DNA of 64,000 bases from Rhodococcus rhodochrous (GTDB lineage: Bacteria > Actinomycetota > Actinomycetes > Mycobacteriales > Mycobacteriaceae). Made by a program: the position numbers and the translations under genes. Below, in pieces: positions 42,856 through 52,243 of the stretch; the first letter of the stretch is position 1; every line of letters starts with the position of its first letter. Under the pieces are notes generated by a model. It was not told the origin of the DNA. It ran no database searches and saw only the letters and a list, made by a program, of their open reading frames with translations. The stretch lies in assembly GCF_014854695.1 (NCBI RefSeq), contig NZ_CP027558.1, positions 359,265 to 423,264 on the forward strand, given 5' to 3'.

Positions 42856-45322
42856 ATGACGTCTACGGACCGGATCGGAAATCCGTGGGGCACTCGCACC
42901 CCGTACGGCCCCGGACAGGAGTGGCCGACCCGAGTCGATTCCTTCCTCGCCGACGGATTGACCGACAACGACGTAGACCGATGGGTGCAGTCGGCGACCA
43001 TCCTGCATTCCAACGGCGACGGCCTCGACATCGCCGTCAAGGACGGCCGGATGGTGGGGGTGCGCGGCCGCGCCGCCGACCGGGTCAACCACGGCCGACT
43101 CGATCCGAAGGACCTGTTCGGCTGGCAGGCCAATCACTCACCGGATCGGCTCACGGCACCGTTGATCCGGCGCCGCGGCAAGCTGGTGGAAACCGATTGG
43201 GATACGGCGATGGAGGCGGTCGCCGGTCGCACGAAGCAGTTGCTCGACGAACGGGGCCCGAGTTCGATCGGTTTCTACACCACCGGGCAGTTGTTCCTCG
43301 AGGAGTACTACACCCTCGCGTTGATCGGCCATGGTGGCATCGGCACCAACCACATGGACGGCAATACCCGTCTGTGTACGGCGACGGCCGCCGCGGCGCT
43401 CAAGGAGTCGTTCGCCTGTGATGGGCAGCCCGGCTCCTACACCGATATCGACCACGCCGATGTCATCGCCCTGTACGGGCACAATATGGCCGAGACGCAG
43501 TCGGTGTTGTGGATGCGCATCCTCGATCGGCTCGCCGGCCCGAATCCACCGGCGCTGATCTGTGTGGATCCGAGACAGACCCCGGTGGCGCGGGCGGCGA
43601 CGGTGCATCTGGCACCGCGTCCGGGCACGAACGTGATGCTCATGAATGCATTGCTGCACGAGATCGTGCGCAACGAGTGGATCGACCGGGACTATCTCGA
43701 GGCCCACACCGTCGGGTTCGCCGAACTACAGAGCCAACTCGAGCACTATCCGGTCGACAAAGCCGCCGAGGTGTGCGATGTGCCGGTCGAGGACCTGCGG
43801 GAAGCCGCTCGCCTGCTGGGTACCTCCGAGCGGTTGCTGTCGACGGTGCTGCAAGGTTTCTACCAATCGCATCAGGCGACCTCGGCTGCGGTGCAGGTCA
43901 ACAACATTCATCTGGTGCGGGGCATGCTCGGCAAACCGGGCTGTGGGGTGCTGCAGATGAACGGGCAGCCCACCGCCCAGAACACCCGGGAATGCGGGGC
44001 CGACGGGGATCTGCCGGCCTTCCGGAACTGGGCCAACGACGCGCACATCGAAGAGCTGGCGCGGGTGTGGAACATCGATCCGATGCGGATCCCGCACTAC
44101 ACCGCCCCGACCCACCTGATGCAGATGATGCGCTACGTCGAAGACGGCTCGATCCGATTCCTCTACGTCAACGGCACCAATCCGGCAGTGTCGTTGCCCG
44201 AACTCGACCGCATCCGCAAGATCCTCACGCAGGATCGGCTGTTCCTGGTGGTCCAAGACATCTTCCTGTCGGAGACCGCGCAACTGGCCGATGTCGTGCT
44301 ACCCGCTGCGACGTGGGGGGAGAAGACCGGGACGTTCACCAACGTCGATCGGACGGTACATCTGTCGGAGAAGGCGATCGAACCCCCAGGGCAGGCCCGA
44401 CCCGATCTCGACATCTTCATCGACTACGCCCATCGGCTGGGCCTGAAGGACAAGGACGGGGCCCCACTGGTGAAATGGTCCACTCCCGAGGAGGCCTTCG
44501 AAGGCTGGAAGCAATGCACGGCCGGCCGGCCCTGTGACTACACCGGCATCACCTACGACAAGCTGCGCGGCGGCAGCGGCATCCAGTGGCCGTGCAACGA
44601 CGACCATCCCGACGGCACCGAACGTCTCTATGAGGGCGGACAGTTCTGGTCCGCTCCGGACTACTGCGAGAGCTACGGCCGGGACATGGTCACCGGCGCG
44701 CCGCTCGAACCGACCGAATACAAGGCGATGAACCCGTACGGCAAAGCGATCATCAAGGCCGGCGAATACCTGCCGCCGCACGAGACGGTGACCGACGAGT
44801 ATCCCTATTTCCTCACCACGGGTCGCACCCTGTACCACTTCCACACCCGCACCAAGACCGGACGGGCCCCGCAACTGCAGCAGGCCGCCCCCGAGGTTTG
44901 GGTGGAGATGTCCGAACACGATGCGCACCGGCACGACTGGTCGGAAGGGGACCTGCTGCGCATCACCACGCCCCGCGGCCGGGTGGAGGCGAAACTGCGG
45001 ATCAGCGGTATCCGTCGAGGTGTGGTCTTCCTGCCGTTCCATTACGGCTACTGGGACACCCGCGCCGGGCACGAACCGGGCGGCAAGGACGGCAGGGCCG
45101 CGAACGAACTCACGCTCACCGACTGGGATCCGGCCTCGAAGCAACCGCTGTTCAAAGGTGGTGCCGCCCGCCTCGAACGCATCCGGGCCACGGACGGCAC
45201 TGCGTCGGCGGCGCCGACGACGACCGCGTCGAAACCGGTCGAGTTAGCGGTGCCCGAGACCGTCGGGGGGGCCGGATGCGGCCGCCACCGAGCAGCTTCC
45301 CGATTCGCGTGGAGGTGCGTGA
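42856..45322 (+). CDS. Molybdopterin oxidoreductase (FdhA/NasA-like) lacking the usual FeS cysteines; frameshift near the end
   Basis: About 820 residues. The core is clear: NSPDRLTxPL-type ANHSPDRLTAPLIRRRGKLV, GHGGIGTNHMDGNTRLCTAT, ICVDPRQTPVARAATVHLAP, FLYVNGTNPAVSLPELDRI, VLPAATWGEKTGTFTNVDRT, and a C-terminal molydop_binding domain (YFLTTGRTLYHFHTRTKTGR). Relatives have CxLCSNGC near residue 45; here it is TILHSNGDG, so the 4Fe-4S ligands are absent. The frame as given runs on into the next gene. Removing one G from the seven-base run at 45265-45271 yields PDAAATEQLPDSRGGA and a stop at 45320-45322 overlapping the next ATG. The substrate is unknown. Confidence 0.85.
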
Positions 45323-45810
45323 TGAACAAGTTGGCCCTGGCGATCGAGGAGCTGCACCGCTCGGAGAACGATCTAGCCGGCGAGTTGCTGCAGGTCTCCG
45401 ACCGGCACAAGGTCGACCACGAGATCTTCCACGTCGCGCGCGATATCGCCGGATGGTCGCAGCAGCATGTACACGAGCTCGCTCGGGTGGGACAGGATTA
45501 CGGCCTCGATCTCGACGCCGAGCCCGACCACGACCCGACGGTGCTCGCAAAGGTGCGGCAAAAAGGTAGCGAACTGCTCGGCCGGCACCACGCACCGGCA
45601 TTGCTGCTCCTGCGGGACCTGCGCGACATCCACCGCAAGGCGGCCGGGGTTTCGCTGGACTGGGAGATCCTGGCCCAGACCGCCCAAGCACTCGGTGACC
45701 GGGAACTGCTCGCCGCCACGAAACGCTGCCATCCTCAAACGCTGCGTCAATTGCGTTGGGCCAATGCGAAACTGAAGGAAATTGCAGCTCAAGCCCTGGT
45801 CACCGACTGA
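45322..45810 (+). CDS. Helical hypothetical protein coupled to the molybdopterin oxidoreductase
   Basis: The 162-residue product, MNKLALAIEELHRSENDLAG, is all-helical with several His and Glu on helices (VSDRHKVDHEIFHVARDIAG), a ferritin-like appearance but with no metal motif I can certify. GGAGG lies 6 bases before its ATG, and the frameshift-corrected stop of the oxidoreductase overlaps it (TGATG). These support a separate gene rather than the C-terminal domain of a 1,188-residue fusion. A role with the oxidoreductase is inferred from coupling. Confidence 0.65.
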   Translation: MNKLALAIEELHRSENDLAGELLQVSDRHKVDHEIFHVARDIAGWSQQHVHELARVGQDYGLDLDAEPDHDPTVLAKVRQKGSELLGRHHAPALLLLRDLRDIHRKAAGVSLDWEILAQTAQALGDRELLAATKRCHPQTLRQLRWANAKLKEIAAQALVTD

Positions 45811-46018
45811 ACCACCGACAGGTGCGGACGAGGACGTCACTGTCCGTCCAACCTGGACGCAGGGGCTCTCGACATAGTTCGTTCACGCGCCGCAGGTGCT
45901 CGCGGTGCCCGCGGTCAACCATCCGCGGGCTGCGACGATTCGATGCTGTGGTTTGTAGGAATGGCGAGCGTCCGGTGCCGTCATACATCTGCAGCCGGGC
46001 GGTTCCTATCCTGGCAGG

Positions 46019-46219
46019 ATGAGCACCCGCCGGTTCACTCTGCGTCTTCCATGCCATCTGTCGTCCCAGGACGCGCTCGAGCGGGCAGCAGCAGCCCTGC
46101 ACAATCGGCAGGTCACCGAGGTAGCGGAGCTGCGTGTGCACCCGGCGCTGACCACGAGTGAGCCCGGGATGTGCACGTTCACCTTCACCTACGAACCCCG
46201 CGGTCGGTGCTCCGGTTGA
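46019..46219 (+). CDS. Small hypothetical protein
   Basis: In this 66-residue protein MSTRRFTLRLPCHLSSQDAL and LRVHPALTTSEPGMCTFTFT suggest a small alpha/beta fold. GGCAGG precedes the ATG. No family recognised and no coupled neighbour. Confidence 0.45.
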   Translation: MSTRRFTLRLPCHLSSQDALERAAAALHNRQVTEVAELRVHPALTTSEPGMCTFTFTYEPRGRCSG

Positions 46220-46306
46220 GAACTCCGCTCATCCGATGTCGGTGCGATCGCGCCGGTGGGTCGAGACAATTGTTGCTGCGGCGGTTTTCCTCGGCGCATT
46301 CCTGTA

Positions 46307-46894
46307 TCAGTGGGCGACATCGATGACCACGCGGGCCGGGTCATCGAGGGAGTACACCGCGAAGGGAAGACCCGGGGCTGCGAGGCCGATGAAGGACTGG
46401 GTGGCGCCTTCGAAGATCGTCGTGCCGGTGACCTCGACGGCCGAGCCGCCTGCTCGCCCGCGGACCGGGAAAGGGCCGGTGTACGGCGTGATCTCGCTGG
46501 TGAACGGATAGGCGGAGCCACTGATCCGGACCTCGAGGACCGCGTCACCGGCGACAGGCACCGTCTCGCCGCTGCCGACCTCGATCGCGCGATCGACGTA
46601 GCCCACCCGCCAGCCGGGGGTGCCGAGGCCGCCGAGTTCGTAGACCACGCGGTCGAACCCCTCGTGTGTGCCGGTGCGGATGTCGGTGACGGTCAGCGCC
46701 GCGTCGGTGTCGGCCGGTGCGGTCTTGTCCGTCGTGTCGACCGGGACGGTGCCGGGTGTATGGGTGGCGGTGGCCGCGGCGACGGCGGGGGTCGGGACGG
46801 GAGCAACCTCATCGGAGATGGCCGAGCATCCGGTCAGTGCCATCGCTGTAGTAGCGGCGATCAACATGATGCGGATGTGAGTGGTGGGATTCAT
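46307..46894 (-). CDS. Lipoprotein with an AMIN-like domain
   Basis: The 195-residue protein has a signal sequence with lipobox MALTGCS (residues ~19-25), a Thr/Pro/Ala-rich linker, then an AMIN-like beta domain (RTGTHEGFDRVVYELGGLGT, WRVGYVDRAIEVGSG, and ending ARVVIDVAH). The domain is found in envelope proteins and may bind cell-wall polymers. Probably anchored outside the membrane. It is followed downstream by other minus-strand envelope genes but not overlapped. Confidence 0.82.
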   Translation of the reverse strand: MNPTTHIRIMLIAATTAMALTGCSAISDEVAPVPTPAVAAATATHTPGTVPVDTTDKTAPADTDAALTVTDIRTGTHEGFDRVVYELGGLGTPGWRVGYVDRAIEVGSGETVPVAGDAVLEVRISGSAYPFTSEITPYTGPFPVRGRAGGSAVEVTGTTIFEGATQSFIGLAAPGLPFAVYSLDDPARVVIDVAH

Positions 46895-46999
46895 GCTTTG
46901 AGAGTGACCCCTGTGCAGTCAGGACAAACCGGACCGATTCAGATCCGCATATGCCGCCGACACGGACGAGAACCTCTGTCGCGCAGAATCGTCGCGAGG

Positions 47000-47611
47000 T
47001 CATGGGCTCGCCGGCAGAGGCGGGAGCGGTCGTTCGGTGGGCAGTGGTTCGTTCGGGGTCCAGGCGTCGAAGGGCACCTCGAAGGTGACCGTGCCGGCTC
47101 GTTCGAAGGTGAAGGTCACCGGGTGGGTCAGGCCGGGTCGGATCGCTTCGGCGGGGAATCGGCCGCGCACCGTCAGAGGTCGATCCGGTGCCGTGGTCGG
47201 TCGGAGTTGTTCGATGGGTTCTCCGGCGGCCAGGGAACTGCCGGGCAGCAGTTCGCGTGCCTGATCGGAGGCCTCGAGTGTCAACTCTCCGGCGGGAGAG
47301 TCGATCGAGACGAGCCGGTCGGGCGCGGAGGACTGGTTGACGACGGTGAAGGCCAGGGTGACCTGTCCGTATCGGGGGACGACAGGAGCAGCGGGTTCGG
47401 CCTCGAAGTACACATTGCGCAGCAGCAGGTCGCCGAGTTCGGCATTGGTGCCGTTGATGGCGGCCTGTTGGGTATCGGTTTGGGTGATCTGCCCTGCCCC
47501 GCATGCAACGAGCAGGGGCGCTGTCAACACGAGAACGAGGAGCGACCAGGCTCGACGACGCGCGGCCGAGATGCGGTGGGTGTGTAGGCGATGTCGTGCA
47601 GGGGGTTCCAC
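47000..47611 (-). CDS. LpqE-like lipoprotein
   Basis: This 203-residue protein has a basic N-terminus and hydrophobic helix ending in the lipobox LLVACGAG. The mature part begins GQITQTDTQQAAINGTNAEL and has DLLLRNVYFEAEP, as in mycobacterial LpqE. A beta-sandwich follows (GQVTLAFTVVNQSSAPDRLV) and a Pro-rich tail. LpqE family members are cell-surface lipoproteins with a PCu(A)C-like fold but without its copper ligands. It is 51 bases downstream of the LapA-type gene. Confidence 0.78.
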   Translation of the reverse strand: MEPPARHRLHTHRISAARRRAWSLLVLVLTAPLLVACGAGQITQTDTQQAAINGTNAELGDLLLRNVYFEAEPAAPVVPRYGQVTLAFTVVNQSSAPDRLVSIDSPAGELTLEASDQARELLPGSSLAAGEPIEQLRPTTAPDRPLTVRGRFPAEAIRPGLTHPVTFTFERAGTVTFEVPFDAWTPNEPLPTERPLPPLPASP

Positions 47612-47662
47612 AGGTCTCCTTTTGTCGTGATCGACCGGGCGCCGGTTCGGACGCTCGCCGGG

Positions 47663-47992
47663 TCACTGTGCTTTGCGGTAGGCGTGGCGCAGCTGCCAGA
47701 TCCGGGCGCCGCCGATCACTGCGGCGATCAGCAGTCCCGCCAGAGCCGCGAACAATAGCGCCACGCCCAGCGGGAGGGTGAAATCCCAGCCGAGGAAGGC
47801 AATAGCGGTGCGTTCGGTGTGCTGCAGGATGAACACCAGCAGCACGACGGTGACCACCGCTCCTATGGCCAGTGCCACCAACATCCGGCCGGTGCGGGTC
47901 GGTTCGACCACGCCGGTGTGGTGTGCGGGATCGGCGGGAGAGGGGTCGACGTCACCGGAGCGTCTGCCCCGGTGTGAGGTGTGGGTACGCAT
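47663..47992 (-). CDS. LapA/DUF1049-type membrane protein
   Basis: This 109-residue protein has a charged N-terminus (~30 residues) and two helices, RMLVALAIGAVVTVVLLVFI and LGVALLFAALAGLLIAAVIG, joined by the short loop LQHTERTAIAFLGWDFTLP that is typical of the LapA family. Function in actinobacteria is unknown; in Gram-negatives LapA is linked to envelope assembly. The basic tail (RHAYRKAQ) is cytoplasmic. Confidence 0.8.
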   Translation of the reverse strand: MRTHTSHRGRRSGDVDPSPADPAHHTGVVEPTRTGRMLVALAIGAVVTVVLLVFILQHTERTAIAFLGWDFTLPLGVALLFAALAGLLIAAVIGGARIWQLRHAYRKAQ

Positions 47993-48048
47993 GATCGGTT
48001 TCTCCCTTCATCGGTCCGGAGCAGGTACCAGGGCATTGCCGTGTGTGG

Positions 48049-48126
48049 TCAGAAAATGCCGAGGGTGCCCTGCCACACGGCCGTGAGGAGGTAGATAGCA
48101 ATAGCGAGGGGATAGTAGGGATTCAT
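48049..48126 (-). CDS. 25-residue single-helix membrane peptide
   Basis: The ATG at 48126 follows GAGGAA by 5 bases. The product MNPYYPLAIAIYLLTAVWQG (then TLGIF) is one hydrophobic helix with aromatic ends, like KdpF-type or other small membrane subunits. It is far below automatic gene-calling limits. It sits between two other small envelope genes on the same strand. Coding status is inferred from the ribosome-binding site and composition. Confidence 0.55.
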   Translation of the reverse strand: MNPYYPLAIAIYLLTAVWQGTLGIF

Positions 48127-48420
48127 CGATGTTCCTCAGCGTGCTTCAACATGCCTGGGCCAAACGGGCGATGTGACATCACTGCTGCGTGGGGCAGTGT
48201 GATGGGTCGAGATCTCGAGGGGTGCTCGACACGGGCGCCGCGCGCTGTCCGAGGCGAGTTCAGTGCGAATCGGTGGAGGGGTTCGGCCGTGTGTCGCCGA
48301 ACGTGGTGTCGCGCTCGGACCGGTCTGCTGAGGTCGGCGCGTGCATGCGGTCCAGGTGCAGCTTGATCCATTCGGTGGTCACGGTCGGGTGGGCGGAGGA
48401 GTGCGGGTTCATGATCCTGC
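48127..48420. other. Intergenic, nothing recognised
   Basis: About 290 bases between two small membrane-protein genes on the minus strand. Only shadow frames are present; the upstream region presumably carries a promoter for the 25-residue peptide. Confidence 0.35.
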
Positions 48421-48639
48421 TCAACTGGTGGGTTGCGGATACTCGCAGTCCACGGTGGGGTTGATCCCCATGTAGTTCAGGGGTCCGGCCGCGATGGTCA
48501 CCGCGATGGTGCCGACGCTGGCGCAGTTGGTCGAGGCGTCACCGTAGTATCCGCGTTGTCCTGCGGCGACGGCGCCGATGATCAACCAGATCAGTATCAG
48601 GAGGGTGAGCAGGCCGGACAGGCGGCTTCTGGTTCGCAT
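48421..48639 (-). CDS. Small membrane protein, 72 residues
   Basis: From the ATG at 48639: MRTRSRLSGLLTLLILIWLI continues as a single membrane helix (to ~residue 27), then a short external part with two Cys (STNCASVGTIAVTIAAGPLN and TVDCEYPQPTS). The longer frame to 48795 adds only Arg/Gly-rich sequence and is rejected. Family unnamed to me; similar small proteins are common in Rhodococcus-like genomes. Confidence 0.65.
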   Translation of the reverse strand: MRTRSRLSGLLTLLILIWLIIGAVAAGQRGYYGDASTNCASVGTIAVTIAAGPLNYMGINPTVDCEYPQPTS

Positions 48640-49116
48640 CGTGCGCTCCAATCCACGAAAGCGGCCACATCGAGCGCGGTGCTCGCTCGGCCGTCCCGAC
48701 CGGATGAGTGCGGGGCCGAGATATTCGATCCGGCCGACGACACCCCGGACGGGGCGCGCCCCTCGAAACGCTGCTCGTTGCGGAGGCGCAACCATTGCGA
48801 TCGGTGGGGAAGATCCAAATCATCGATGGAGCTTGCACTTTCGTTCTATGACCCACCCTAGTAAGCCGGTGCAGACGTGCCAAGGCGCCGACGTGGTCGA
48901 CCGACGATGGTTATGCGATTGCAATATCTCGGTTCGCTCGAAGTCAATTCGTGCCCAGTAAGAACCGAACGTCGCACGGTAGGACTGTGCAGGTGAAGAG
49001 CGGTGGTGCGGCACAGCAAAGCCCCGGGGACCGTACCGCGGCCTTCGATCCGCAAAGCACCCGCGGTGAAACCGGGTTTTTGGGTATCGCCTCGTGGGCC
49101 AGTAGGGTGCACGCCC
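48640..49116. other. Intergenic stretch without a gene
   Basis: Nothing convincing in 477 bases. It divides minus-strand envelope genes from a plus-strand small gene and should contain divergent promoters. No clear hairpin seen. Confidence 0.35.
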
Positions 49117-49323
49117 ATGGCATTATCCTCGTTCGACATCGATACCCCCATGGCCTATCACGTTGCCCAACAGAACATTCTGCATCGGCTCGATGCCGGC
49201 GCCGACGTCGACGACGTGCGCGCGCAGTGGCAGCAGACCATCGACCGGATCGTCGACACTCGGGTGGCCGGCGATGATGCGCTCGTGTTCGTCAGGGCGC
49301 CGGAGCTGGGCCCGGACCGCTAG
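49117..49323 (+). CDS. Small hypothetical protein, 68 residues
   Basis: From the ATG at 49117: MALSSFDIDTPMAYHVAQQN and ADVDDVRAQWQQTIDRIVDT form a regular, acidic, helical sequence. The frame extends 38 codons upstream with Arg/Pro-rich residues, which I leave out. Family not recognised. Confidence 0.5.
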   Translation: MALSSFDIDTPMAYHVAQQNILHRLDAGADVDDVRAQWQQTIDRIVDTRVAGDDALVFVRAPELGPDR

Positions 49324-49407
49324 AGACCGCGCCCGGTGCGAGCGTCGAGTCTGTCGCCCGCACCGGTCGGTGCCGGCGTCTCGGGATCAGGGCGTGCCGA
49401 GTGTGTG

Positions 49408-49848
49408 CTACCGGCCGGGTAGCCGCACCACATGCAGAAAGAAGTTGTCGATCTTGCGGATCACGTCGGCGAACTGATCGAAGTCGACGGGTTTGGTGAT
49501 GTAGGCGTTGGCGTGCAGCCGGTAGCTGCGCAGCAGGTCTTCTTCGGCTGCGGAGGAGGTCAACACCACCACGGGGATGGCGGACAGCTCCGGATCGGCC
49601 TTGATCTCAGCGAGCACCTCACGGCCATCGCGGCCGGGTAGATTCAGATCGAGCAGGATCAGATCCGGACGGGGCACATCGGTGTAGGGGAAGTGGCGGT
49701 GCAGGAACTGCAGTGCCTGCTCGCCGTTGCGCACCACGTGCACCGTGTTGGTGATCTTGTGGTCGGCGAAGGCTTCCCGGGTCATCAACTCGTCTTCGGG
49801 ATCGTCTTCGACGAGCAGAACGACGATAGGATCGGCAGGATCGGTCAT
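49408..49848 (-). CDS. Single-domain response regulator (Rcp1/CheY-like)
   Basis: In this 146-residue protein the acidic pair is in [20 protein letters not shown], the phosphoacceptor in [20 protein letters not shown], the Thr/Ser in [17 protein letters not shown] and the Lys in [15 protein letters not shown]: a complete receiver with no output domain. The [20 protein letters not shown] segment is typical of Rcp1-type regulators paired with phytochrome or GAF kinases. No kinase is nearby. A decayed copy of part of this gene lies at 27961-28110. Confidence 0.92.
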   Translation of the reverse strand: MTDPADPIVVLLVEDDPEDELMTREAFADHKITNTVHVVRNGEQALQFLHRHFPYTDVPRPDLILLDLNLPGRDGREVLAEIKADPELSAIPVVVLTSSAAEEDLLRSYRLHANAYITKPVDFDQFADVIRKIDNFFLHVVRLPGR

Positions 49849-50003
49849 CGTGTCTGCCTTCCGGGGGAGAGGACACGGCAGGGTGCACACACGCGGTCGA
49901 CGGTACGCCACCGCCGGTGCACTTGTCCTGAATGCCCCCGTGAATACCCGAATGCCGGGAATCGCGCGCAAGCCCGACCGCGGGTCTGTGCCAGACTGCG
50001 GGC

Positions 50004-50378
50004 ATGGCTGTCGATCCGCGTGGTACCGACCTGAAACGTTTTCTTGCCGAGGATCCCGGTGGGCCGGTGGTGATGCTGAATCTGCTGCGTTTCGCCGAAG
50101 GCGGACGAGAACTCTACGACCGGTACGCCGCGGCACTGCACGAGAGGTTTCTGCCACGCTACGGCGGCGAGGTCCTCTACGCCGGGGACGGCTCGACCGC
50201 GCTGGTCGCCGATTCGGGCCGGCAGTGGGATGCGGTGCTGCTGGTGCGCTATCCCTCCCGCAGCGCGTTCTCGCAGATGGTCGCCGACCCCGACTACCAG
50301 CAGGTGACCACCTGGCGCACCGAGGCGTTGACCGAAGCGGTGCTGCAGGCCAGCGTGCCGTGGCCCGAGCGCTCCTAA
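50004..50378 (+). CDS. DUF1330 family protein
   Basis: This 124-residue dimeric alpha/beta-barrel type protein has [20 protein letters not shown] near residues 19-38 and [20 protein letters not shown] near 78-97, the core of DUF1330. Function is unknown; a ferredoxin-like fold that binds small molecules is expected. It is divergent from the response regulator. Confidence 0.8.
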   Translation: MAVDPRGTDLKRFLAEDPGGPVVMLNLLRFAEGGRELYDRYAAALHERFLPRYGGEVLYAGDGSTALVADSGRQWDAVLLVRYPSRSAFSQMVADPDYQQVTTWRTEALTEAVLQASVPWPERS

Positions 50379-50738
50379 AGCAGCAGCGTCCCCACCGTCC
50401 GGCTCAACCGGCACCTGCGTGGTGCAGCTGCCGAACGGCGCCGATCCCTTCGGTGCACCGTGATGGGCGGGCAGTGGCGTGCGGCCATCGGTGCGCACCG
50501 CCGAACCGCACACCACCCCCGCACAGCCCATTGTTACCCGCTGCTCATAGCGGTGTCCGAGGAACGGCTCGACCTGACCTCCCGATTCTCCCGGGGCTGG
50601 TCCACCGCGGCGGCGGTACTGTCGGGCACCGAAAAATCGGTATGACATGTTGAGAGCGTGGTTCTTCGGGTACGCGACAGAAGAAGCGGAACTTGCTGTT
50701 CCGTGAGGATCCGTCACCCGAAGACAAGGAGCATCGTC
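50379..50738. other. Intergenic with promoter region of the copper-binding protein gene
   Basis: No gene in 360 bases. CGGAAC-TTGCT-GTTCCG (50686-50702) is a small inverted repeat ~40 bases before the Csp-like gene and could be an operator. AAGGAG precedes the ATG. Confidence 0.4.
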
Positions 50739-51146
50739 ATGGGCACTGCAACGAGCATGCTCGAGAGCTACCCGAAGAATGTGGGCGACATCGACACGGG
50801 CGTGTTGGCCGCCTGCATCGAGGCGTGTACCGACTGCGCGCAGACGTGCACCGCCTGCGCCGATGCGTGCCTGGCCGAGGACACCGTCGCCGACCTGACC
50901 ACGTGTATCCGCACCGACCTCGACTGCGCCGATCTGTGCGGGGCAACAGCCCGAATCCTCTCGCGCCAGACCGGCAACAACGCGACGGTCACCAAGGCGA
51001 TGCTCGAGGCCTGCGCCACTGCCTGTCAGGTGTGCGGTGACGAATGCGCCCGGCACAGCTCCCATCACGAGCACTGCCGTATCTGCGCCGAGGCGTGCCG
51101 ACGCTGTGAGCAGGCCTGCCGAGATCTGCTCACAGCTCTCCACTGA
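50739..51146 (+). CDS. Four-helix-bundle copper-binding protein (Csp-like, DUF326)
   Basis: From the ATG at 50739 the product is 135 residues with about 18 Cys spaced in helices: AACIEACTDCAQTCTACADA, DLDCADLC, EACATACQVCGDECARHSSH, CRICAEACRRCEQAC. This is the pattern of Csp proteins, whose four-helix bundle stores many Cu(I) ions through Cys thiolates. No signal peptide is present, so it is of the cytosolic type (Csp3). AAGGAG lies 9 bases before the start. Confidence 0.9.
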   Translation: MGTATSMLESYPKNVGDIDTGVLAACIEACTDCAQTCTACADACLAEDTVADLTTCIRTDLDCADLCGATARILSRQTGNNATVTKAMLEACATACQVCGDECARHSSHHEHCRICAEACRRCEQACRDLLTALH

Positions 51147-51178
51147 TGTGCTCACACGACATCGCCGCCGGCGCCGGG

Positions 51179-52063
51179 TTATCGCTGCGCGATCCGGTGC
51201 CGGTGGTCGGTGGCGTAGGCAGCACAGACCTGCTCCACCGATCCTCCGGTGTGCAGATAGCGGGCATCGAGATAGCCGGTGAGCGACCCGAGTTGCCGCT
51301 CGAGCCGCACTGCGGCGCGGCGCACCTCCATCGCCGCCGACGCTTCCCCCGCCTCGACCAACTCCGGCACCTGCGCAAGCATTACAGCCAGGGACCGGTC
51401 GGGTTCGGCGTCGCGGAAGAAATAGGTTTCACCGTACTGCCGCAGATCGAACTCCACGGTGGTCAACGCCTCGGTGACGCCGTCGAGCAGAGCGCACGCA
51501 ATGCTCGCCTCCCCATGCCGGGCGACCTCGGCCGAATCGGTCGACGCCAGCAGGCTCACCGCGCGGGCGGCGGCGCGGCGGCGGATCAGCGCCGGGTAGA
51601 TCTGCAAGATCCACGAGATCGCCGCGGTGAACAACACGAACCCGATCAGCGCCTGCACCGGGATCAGCAGCCGCAGCGCCGGATAGGCGGGGGTGATGTC
51701 GCCGTAGCCGAGGGTGGCCACGGTCACCAGCGACAGATACAGCGAAGCTACCGGATCGGATGACGACTGTGGTTGCAGCGCAGAGGCGAAGAAGAATCCG
51801 CCCGGCATGTGCGGAAGGTAGATCAGCGCCCACCCGGCCACGATCATCGCAGCCCACAGCAACACCGTGGCGATCATGCCCAGCGGGCCGGCAGAGCCCA
51901 GCGCCCGGCCGTGCCGGCGGATCCTCCCGGCGATCGACCAGACGATTCGGAACACCCAGCGGCTCAGCGTGCCCAGCCCGTGCGGATGCCACAATGTTGC
52001 GTAGATGTCCCGCAACGCCACCGCGATGAGTGCTGCGCCGAGCACGCTGAAGATCCACGTCAT
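51179..52063 (-). CDS. Two-helix potassium channel with cytoplasmic tail
   Basis: In this 294-residue protein the pore loop is TVATLGYGDITPAYP (residues 115-129; filter GYGD), set between helices. There are about two more N-terminal helices (residues 5-20 and 62-85) and a ~150-residue soluble helical tail without an obvious RCK nucleotide-binding motif. The start ATG 52063 is right at helix 1. It likely conducts K+; regulation unknown. It lies beside a CPA1 antiporter on the same strand. Confidence 0.9.
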   Translation of the reverse strand: MTWIFSVLGAALIAVALRDIYATLWHPHGLGTLSRWVFRIVWSIAGRIRRHGRALGSAGPLGMIATVLLWAAMIVAGWALIYLPHMPGGFFFASALQPQSSSDPVASLYLSLVTVATLGYGDITPAYPALRLLIPVQALIGFVLFTAAISWILQIYPALIRRRAAARAVSLLASTDSAEVARHGEASIACALLDGVTEALTTVEFDLRQYGETYFFRDAEPDRSLAVMLAQVPELVEAGEASAAMEVRRAAVRLERQLGSLTGYLDARYLHTGGSVEQVCAAYATDHRHRIAQR

Positions 52064-52243
52064 CGGTGCCGACCTTCGGGTGTTGTCCTACGCCGATCGA
52101 GAAGGTCGAGGGAGCGGGATCCACGATTCGACCGCTCGGGTGGATCCGGGCACGTCGTAGTCGACATCTGCATGGGCGGCGCGTACCCGCCTCGCCGTAC
52201 ACCCAATCGCCCGCCTCCGGCGGCCGCTCGTAAACCGACGTTC

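Noticed and set aside
42244..45810. Single 1,188-residue protein covering the oxidoreductase
   Set aside because: The first 200 codons lie opposite the MarR gene and are not protein-like, and the join to the second gene depends on one base in a G run.
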